Origin: Chlorocebus sabaeus
Taxonomy: Eukaryota; Chordata; Mammalia; Primates; Cercopithecidae
NCBI RefSeq assembly: GCF_047675955.1
Contig: NC_132929.1
Location: 34,960,421 to 35,024,420 of the forward strand
Direction of reading: 5' to 3'
DNA: 64,000 nucleotides
The notes beneath the pieces were generated by a model. The model saw only the letters and a program-made list of their open reading frames with translations, was not told the DNA's origin and ran no database searches. The position numbers and the translations under genes were made by a program. Numbering within the stretch: the first letter of the stretch is position 1; each line of letters starts with the position of its first letter. Positions 56,646 to 64,000 of this stretch are shown here, one piece after another.

Positions 56646-59600
56646 ATTATTTGATGAAATCATTAAGCAAGTACACAGAACCACCATGGAGCTGTCTGCT
56701 AGCACGTGGTATGCGATGGTGGATGTGAGACCCATGCCTTACCCGAAGAGTCAGGTGGGTGTTGGCTCAAAATAGGATCTTTTTAGTAAAACGGTGGATA
56801 ATTTGAGAAGGCATTTTCATGTTGTAAGTGGGAAAAATGATTCTTCCCTGATGACATCTTAACGTCGTGTGTATGTGTCAAGACAAAGAAAGAGCATATT
56901 TGATTTTTTTTAAAAAAGAGTAGAGAAACTAACATAGCATATTAAAAATGGCCCATCTAGTTCTTCACACGCCAAATGAGCAGCTGAATGTGAGAGGAGT
57001 AGTTTCTCCAGCTCCCTTCCTCCCTGGGAGCCCTGGAGCCACCTGCCTCCTCTGTCTGCTCTGCTGTCCTTCAGCACTGCCTCCCCACCTTACTCATTGT
57101 TTCTCTCCTCCCATATTTCACTCTTTCTGTCTGTTCCTCTTTCTTAATTCTTCTACTGTTCTCCCTCTCCCTATTGACTGTTTTATTTTATTTTTTGACT
57201 TATTGGATGTGGTTTTATGTTCCATGAATTTTTCCATATAAAAGCAGGTGATTTTTGCAAAAAGAGAAAACTCAATTGGTGCGTTTATGCCTTGGTGGTC
57301 TTTTGTTGACTCCCTTCCATGCTCAGTGGTTCTTGTTATTTTAAAAATGTAGTTATCAGTGATAATAAAATGGTTTATCGGAAGGAACATAATTACCTCT
57401 TTCTGGTACACCAGGAAAATTACTAGGAATGTGCTGGTTGATAAATATCAAGAAGCCTAAAATTTTCAGTTGCTGCCAAGGGAACATTGGTACTTGAGGT
57501 TGAAAATCAGATTTCAGTGTGGTGAAAACTCAGATTTCCGGGTGGCGAGCTGCTGAGCTTACTGGGAACTTCAGTCTTCCTCCCTGAAGGTGTCTGCATT
57601 TGCTGACCGGCGGTCACCCCGTGCCCCACTTCAGAACGCGTTTGTGGAGATGACATTCTCTCTGGATGAAGCAACTACAGAAGTGCAGGCAAGAGATTCT
57701 GCTGCCGTCGCTGAGTGTGGCTTAAATAAAAAGCATGTTTATGTGGGAGAGAATGTGTGGGGGTTGCTTTTGCATTATGGAATTCTTAAAATTGTTGAAC
57801 CGGGAAGATGTTATTCAGAAACCCCTGGTGCCTTCAGCTTGTTTTTTGTTTATTTCAGGTTTCTTTTTTCCCCCATTTTTAATTATCTCTGGAAAAACTC
57901 AAGAGTCCTCCTCTGCTCCTAAAATAGTTATAAAATTAATGTGCTGTACTCAGGTTGTTACTCCACGTAAAAGAGTAGAAGACTCCCATGTTAAGCAGCG
58001 AAGTCCAGCCTCCTCTCTCTGAGTGTGAGAAAAAGGGCATAGACTGGAGACTGGATCTTATGAGCCTAAATTCTTAGCTTTTCAGCCAGCGATTCATAGA
58101 GGGTAGAACCAAAAGTCACCACTGGCGTTCTGTCTGTACGAGGGTACACAGAATCATGACTTCCCCTCCTAGTTTAGTAGGTAGAGAGTTTACATGGGCT
58201 TTTAATAATATATTTTCTCTTCTAGCTGTTGCACTTGGCAGATTTCTTTTTTAACATTTGGTTATGTGTCTTTTCTAATGCTAGAAGAAAAGTTGCCAAA
58301 TATTGCTGTTGATTATAATAAAACAACCTAAAAGTAATGACTTCTTTTTTGGTGTGAGTGTCCGGGCATGCTGCAGGGTGACCGGTGACCTCTAGCCTCC
58401 CGCCGAGCTCACAGCGTGAGTGTCCGGGCACATTGCGGGGTGACCTCCAGCCTCCCGCCGAGCTCACAGCTGGAAGGGCACCTTCAGTCAGCAATCGATA
58501 TGTCATTTGGGTAGAGCAACTCAATAATGAAAACAGTGGATCTTCCCAAATTAGAAAAACAGAAAGGCGAATGAACGAATATGTATGAGTGTCCTGTGAA
58601 GAGGCGCTGTGCTAGGCTTTGTGGAGATTACAGGTTCTTGTAGGATGTGGTTCCCGCTGCCCTACAGCAGCTCAGCTGGGGAGACATAATCCATGAAAAG
58701 TTCAAATAACAATAGAAGATTTAAATAGCATTTCAAAATAGCTGTTATTAATAGAGGAGAACAAAAACCAATCTGTTTTTGCAAGGGTTCTCCTAAAAAT
58801 GTTAACATCATTCTAAGCTGTGGAGAGTGGATTGAAGCAACATCAGTGACCAGTCATTGGGTTCTAGGGGTCTGTCTGTAAATCTGTCTGGACCTGACAG
58901 AGGCCGTGTGTGCATTGCAGATTGACCGCCTCCCCTCAATTATGCAGAAATCTCTGCACTGGCTGGAAGAGCACTGTTAATGGTTTCAGCATTCTAAAGT
59001 TCACCTTTGTGGGTCCGAAACACATCACCCCTCTCCCTTCTACCTCCAACAGAATTCCCTTTATGAATGTGATAGAATGGAAGGGAAAGAGTGCAAGTCT
59101 TGCTAAGTGGACTGAAGGTCATTTTCACAAAGGGCATTGAAAGTATCTGCTCTGGGACCCCGTGGAGGGACTTGCACTTTTCCTGGAACCTCAAGTTTTT
59201 GGAATACTGTGCTGGCGTCACTCCAGAACCACTGGACCTGTACAACATGCTGATTCCCTGATGCACAGGCGATCCAGGCTTCAGTCCCAGCTTTGATGAG
59301 AGCACCAGCCTCAAGCCTTGTTCTGTGCCCACAAGGAAACGAAAGTAAAAATTGATAGCAAACTTACTTTAACTAAACCATAGTCTTTGCAGCCCAGAAT
59401 CAGGCTTGTTTCCTGGTTTTGATTGCTGTAAATGAACGATTTATGCTTTTTATTGTTATTGTCGTTCACTGGTTCATTCTTTTCTTCAAGAAGGTTTTAT
59501 TTACATTTGTGTCATTGTGAAAATAGCACACTTGTTGAAGTATTTTGAAAATTAGGAAAAGCAGAATAAAAATGTACCCAGTGCCACTATTTACATTTCG

Positions 59601-60579
59601 ATTTATTTCTTTCCACTGTTTTACAAGATATGACTATACTAATACTTCTAGTGCTAGAATCCTTGCCTCACCCTCTCCAAGATGGTTGTAGGATTTCTGG
59701 ATTGCTGAGATGATGTACAGTTGCAAAAATGTCAAGATGTGTCAGGTAAGCTACATCTGCTGTTGGCCTAAGGACAGATGTTTTGGTGTGAGGATGCCCA
59801 GTGTCTTAGAGACCGTGTAAGTCCTTGATGACGTACCCAAATTTCCCTAGATCGGCCTCACAGCCATAATGCCATGTGCATTCCTCAATATGCTAGCCCA
59901 ATATATTTCTCCCAAGGACGGCTCAGCTATTCTAAAAAATTCTGATCAGGAGTGGGGAGAGGTGAGCTGCCTATGAAGGAGACAGAGTGTGCTTATTTGC
60001 ACTGTTTTCATTTCCTTTGCACATAATTTGGAGGCACTTCCCCAACTGGGACAGTGTGGTTAATTTGTGGAAAGCTCCTGCTACTAGCATTGGTCCTTCC
60101 TTTGGCCTTGTCAATCTTGATACATTGGCTTGGGAAATTAGGCATCCTGACCTCAGTTGCACAGCCCTCTTCCTCCTTTTACCAAAGCACATGATTTAGC
60201 CAGATACCAACTATCCACACCACAGAGATCATTCCAGCAATGTGGCATGGGGAAAGTTGGTAGGAGGATAAGTGAAGGGAGGGGAGGGGGAAACAGCGTT
60301 AAAGGTAGCCTTGAGACCATGGAGGCATCTAGGCATGGAGGGAGGAGGCCTCAGATACAGGAGAGAAGGCAGGCAGATAATTGGTGGCCTGAGCACTCAG
60401 CAGGGCAATGGTTACCTTGTCCTTGACTTTGAGTCTCCTACCTCATCCATCTTTGCTGGCCCATGGTCAAGCAGTCTTCTCACTGTGGGGAGAAAGTGAA
60501 GGGGGAGGAGCAAGAGGAGCAGGATATGGTAGTGGTGGCAGTGGTAGTGGTGGTGGATAACTTCAACATTTGCAGGGTT
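56646..60579. other. Long repeat-poor intron-like stretch
   Basis: No Alu for almost 4 kb, the longest gap in the window. A 110-codon frame at 57590-57922 begins MSAFADRRSPRAPLQNAFVE and includes an AG before 'aacgcgtttgtgg', but no donor in a fitting place, so I do not call an exon. A two-copy tandem repeat lies at 58354-58470. Confidence 0.5.
58354..58470 (+). repeat. Two-copy GC-rich tandem repeat
   Basis: Unit 1 (58354-58415, 62 bases) and unit 2 (58416-58470, 55 bases) both start 'gtgagtgtccgggca' and end 'cctcccgccgagctcacagc'. Unit 2 lacks seven bases around 'gggtgaccggtgacc'. It is CpG-containing in otherwise AT-rich DNA. Confidence 0.95.
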
Positions 60580-60876
60580 GGCTGGGTGTGGTGGCTCAGG
60601 CCTGTAATCCCAGCGCTTTGGGAATCCTAGATGAGTGGATCATGTGAGGTCAGGCGTTTGAGACCAGCGTGGACTACATGGTGAAATCGCGTCTCTACTA
60701 AAAATACAAAAATTAACTGGGTGTAGTGGTGGGCACCTGTAATCCCAGGTACTCGGGAGGCTGAGGCACAAGAATCACTTGAACCCGGGAGGTGGATGTT
60801 GCAGTGGGCGGAGATTGCGCCACTGCACTCCAGCCTGGGCCACAGAGCAAGACTCTGCCTGAAAGAAAAAAAAAAA
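60580..60876 (+). mobile_element. AluS-like
   Basis: Head 'ggctgggtgtggtggctcag', both arms, A tail. A TGG/AGT-rich stretch (60526-60556) precedes it. Confidence 0.95.
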
Positions 60877-61010
60877 TTGCAGCGTCCTTTAAACTCATGA
60901 GTCAAAATGTTTGCACCATCTAAATTGTGGTGCCTTGGAGCAAAGCTCTGGTTCCCAGGCCCTGGTTATAGTTCTAAATAATGTGTACTATTGTGCATTG
61001 TAGGATGTTT

Positions 61011-61012
<2 letters not shown>

Positions 61013-61048
<36 letters not shown>
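61013..61048. repeat. (GA)n microsatellite
   Basis: An unbroken GA run of about 35 bases. Confidence 0.97.
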
Positions 61049-61049
<1 letters not shown>

Positions 61050-61157
61050 TATAAATCCACCTTGGTGGGTTTTGTGTTTTTTCTTTTTTACCTTAGCATT
61101 ATAGCAAGGACATAAATACATAAATATATTCTTAGCGTTTTTTTGTTTTTTAGTTTT

Positions 61158-61444
61158 TTTAGAGACAATATCTAGCTAGCTCTGTTACCCAAGCTGGAGT
61201 GCAGTGTCACGCAGCCTTGATCTCCTGGGCTCAAGCAATCCTCTTGCCTTAGGCTCCTGAGTATCTTGGACTACAGGTGTTTACCACGATGCCTGGCTAA
61301 TTTATTTTTTATTGTTATTTTCTTGTAGAGACAAGGCATTGCTATGTTGCACAGGCTGGTCTTGAACTCCTGGCCTGAAGCGATCATCCTACTTCAGCCT
61401 CTCAAAATGTTGGGATTACAGGCATGTAATCCACATGCCTGGCC
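61158..61444 (-). mobile_element. AluJ-like, antisense
   Basis: Diverged antisense Alu with a gap after 'gtgcagtgtcacgcagcc'. Near the head, 'aggcatgtaatccacatgcc' is a small inverted repeat. Confidence 0.9.
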
Positions 61445-62760
61445 AGCTATTGATATTCTTTTGAGTGGATGTGCTGTGTTCTAACCACTCTTCTATTGTT
61501 GGGCATTTAACCAATAGCCATTTATAGAAATATTATCATCTAGTCAAGATCACATAGTATTAGGTATGGATAAAATGCTTTAAGAGTAGAGATTTCATGG
61601 GGATTAGTTAGTTTGCCATGGAATTCCAATTTCATGGTCCTAGAATGTATAGGGCAAGAGTGAGTTCTGTACATCCCCTGGAGTGTCCAACAATTTAACT
61701 CCCCTTTGAACTCTTGGTTTACATATTTTTTTAAGTAGGGGCAGGAAGAAGTAATTTCTTTCTTTTAAATTGACACAGTGAAAAATTAAGAAGTAAAAGA
61801 TACATTTAGTCAAAGCTCCCAGTGTTCTATCTGTTCCTGTCTATTTTTCACTTAGAGAGAAATATGACCCTGACTTGGTATTTGTCATTTCCACATTCAT
61901 CTTTAGATGTTACAGATTTGGCGTATTACTTGGCATAATTTAAACCTTTATAAAATGACATTGTGTAGTGTTCATATCCTTCTTCAGCTTACTTTTTTCA
62001 CTTAATATATTTGTGAGATTCATTCACATTGGGGCTTGTAATTATAATTCATCGTTTTCTCTTTCTTTCCTTTTATTTATTTATTTTTTTGAGACAAAAT
62101 CTCACTCTGTTGCTCAGGCTGGAATGCAGTGGCGAGATCACTGCTCACTGCAGCCTTGACCTCCCCAAGCTCAGGTGATCCTCCCACTTCACCCCCTTAG
62201 TAGCTGGGACAATAGGTGTGTGCCACCACACCCAGCTATTTTTTTTTTTTTAATGGAGATGGGGTTGCCATGTTGCCCAGGCCCACTCCTGGGCTCAAGC
62301 CATCTGCCGCCTCGGCCTCCCAAAGGGCTGGGATTACAGGCCTGAGCCACTGCACCTAGCTGCTAATTCATTTATTTTCAATCCTATTTGTTCTTTCATT
62401 GCATGAATATGTCACAGTTTATTCCTCCATTTGCCTAATGATGGGCGTTCATTCCCACCTCCTCATTTTTTTGCTATTAGAAACAATGCTACCTTGAGTA
62501 TTCTTGCAAATGTCTCCTTAAGAACACATTTGGAAAGTTTTTTGAGGATTCGTTAGTAGTAGAATTATTAGGTCATTAGGTTTGTGCATCTTCAGCTTTA
62601 CTAGATATTGAACACTGCTTTCTAAAGTGGTAGTATCAATTCACACTCCCATCTGGCGTTCCTGTTGTTCCATATATATTCTTGTCAATACTTGATCTTA
62701 TCAGACTTGATTTTTTGGCAGGCTGATGTGATGAAATGGTATCTCTGGGGGATTTTATCT
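61445..62760. mobile_element. Old LINE-derived sequence, interrupted by an AluJ
   Basis: 'cttcagcttacttttttcac', 'ttcctccatttgcctaatga' and 'cacactcccatctggcgttc' resemble antisense LINE-1/HAL1-type sequence. Highly diverged; family and limits uncertain. Confidence 0.5.
62080..62361 (-). mobile_element. AluJ-like, antisense
   Basis: Diverged antisense Alu with missing bases around 'gttgcccaggcccactcc', ending 'gagccactgcacctagc'. Confidence 0.9.
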
Positions 62761-63608
62761 CTTATGGCAAATTAGATTTATTTTATAGTTTGCTTCCATT
62801 GGCCAGAACAGAACCAAAGTTACATATATTAAAAACAACAACAACAACAACAAAACTTGTTCAAGTGCTTATCCTTCAATATTCTTTTAAGATTTGCCAA
62901 GCAAGACAGCCATTTGGAAATCTATTTAGACTTAAAACTTAGATTATAAAATAAATATTCTATTTCCAGTGAACAGAATTACACCCTGTGTAATTTGGTA
63001 TTAGAACCTCAGCTGACTCCAACTGCCTACTGAGTACAGGTGACTGTCACTTGGCTGGATGTTGTATTCTCTTGGTTAGAAGCAAGTCACAGGTCCCACC
63101 CACACTCAAAGGGAGAGGACCATGCAAGGTGTTAATACAAAGAGACAAGGATGGTGTCGGCGGCGGGGGGCACCTTATGAGTCTGTCCACCACAGCAGGG
63201 ACCATTTTTGATCATCATGTTTCAGCATCATGGGTTCCAGTGTCATGGGTTTAGATCAGCATTGTTAGGGTGATCAGAGACTATCCGGAGGCTGGCTTAC
63301 CCAGCCTGGTTCCCATTGGAAGTGAAATTCCAACGTATTAATTCACATCGAGAAAAGTAGCTGGCAGATAGACTTAGGCTGTGTTTGCCAATTCCTGTGT
63401 ACTCTCCTTTTATGCACAGCTTTATGGAAAGCTAAAAGATGTGGTTGGTGAGTATGGACTCAGGGCAAGGAGTGAATAGGATTATCTTTATGCTAATGTC
63501 ATTGGACCATGAGAGCCTAATGCATCCCCCTCTATTATAGAACTTTTCCTGCTGCCCTGGATTCTTAGGTCCTTGGAAACACCAATAATTTTTTGTTTGT
63601 TTGTTTGT
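62761..63608. other. Non-Alu sequence with (CAA)n
   Basis: (CAA)n at about 62833-62854. No gene or named repeat seen. Confidence 0.5.
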
Positions 63609-63897
63609 TTTTTGAGATACAGTCTCACTCTATCCAGACCAGGCTAGAAGGCAATGGTGTGATCTGGGCTTACTGCAACCTCTGTCTCCTGGATTCAAGT
63701 GATTCTTCCGCCTGAGCCTCCCGAGTAGCTGGGATAACAGGTGTGGACCATCACGCTCTGCTAATTTTTGTATTTTCAGTAGAGATGCGGTTTCATCCTG
63801 TTGGCCAGGCTGGTCTTGAACTCCTGACCTCAAATGATCCATCCTCTTCGGCCTCCCAAAGTGCTGGCATTACAGGCATGAGCCACCACGTCTGGTC
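63609..63897 (-). mobile_element. Alu, antisense
   Basis: Antisense Alu with a (TTTG)n tail on the left and head complement 'gagccaccacgtctggtc'. 'caccaata' is found on both sides. Confidence 0.94.
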
Positions 63898-64000
63898 ACC
63901 AATACGTTTTGTCTCTTCAAACTCTGCTTTTAGTAGACATGCTGTGTATACCATCCTCCTTTCTGGTTGCACATTCATGCTTGAGCCAGAATATAATTCA

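Noticed and set aside
57590..57922. Possible exon with an AG before 57634
   Set aside because: The frame is open past any donor that would fit, and the peptide is not known; the evidence is too thin.

Overview
This window is primate nuclear DNA, most likely from an Old World monkey (Cercopithecidae). Around sixty Alu elements cover it, along with L1, L2, MIR, MaLR-type LTRs and old DNA transposons. The youngest Alus (near 32.4, 41.9, 43.0, 43.4 and 45.7 kb) have a 'ggctcaagcctgtaatcc' head and a 'gatccggccactgcactcc'-type right arm. From memory these mark the AluY branch that expanded in Old World monkeys; human AluY has 'ggctcacgcc' and 'gatcgcgccactg'. No bacterial, phage, CRISPR or operon-like feature is present. 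Almost every long open frame is an antisense or sense Alu reading or chance.

Layout. 0-9.9 kb: Alus, MIRs, a large pyrimidine microsatellite, and a possible retrocopied mRNA 3' end near 6.9 kb. 10.0-11.0 kb: an NSA2 processed pseudogene with its target-site duplication. 12.2-15.1 kb: an MLT1 LTR, the 3' end of a fairly young L1, and an L2 tail. 16.7-18.05 kb: an RPL7A processed pseudogene split by an Alu and carrying a small insert that resembles DNA about 0.9 kb away. 18.77-20.05 kb: a Y1 RNA (RNY1) retropseudogene cut in two by a solo HERV9/LTR12-class LTR with a perfect 4-bp duplication. 20-50 kb: repeat-rich DNA with nested insertions, a microsatellite-bearing local duplication, a doubled Alu fragment with flank, and twin truncated AluYs.

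50.4-50.9 kb: a TATA-less CpG island on the + strand with a plausible first coding exon (start codon at 50807, splice donor GTGAGT at 50841). This is the only good candidate for a functional protein-coding gene. The remaining 13 kb would then be its first intron, and I cannot name the gene. 51-64 kb: intron-like DNA with old LINE and DNA-transposon fossils and few Alus.

I found no new multi-gene system. The most informative structures are the LTR-split Y1 pseudogene, the possible templated insertion in RPL7A, and the CpG promoter. Repeat family names come from recognised motifs, not database searches, and most repeat edges are good to about 10-20 bases.
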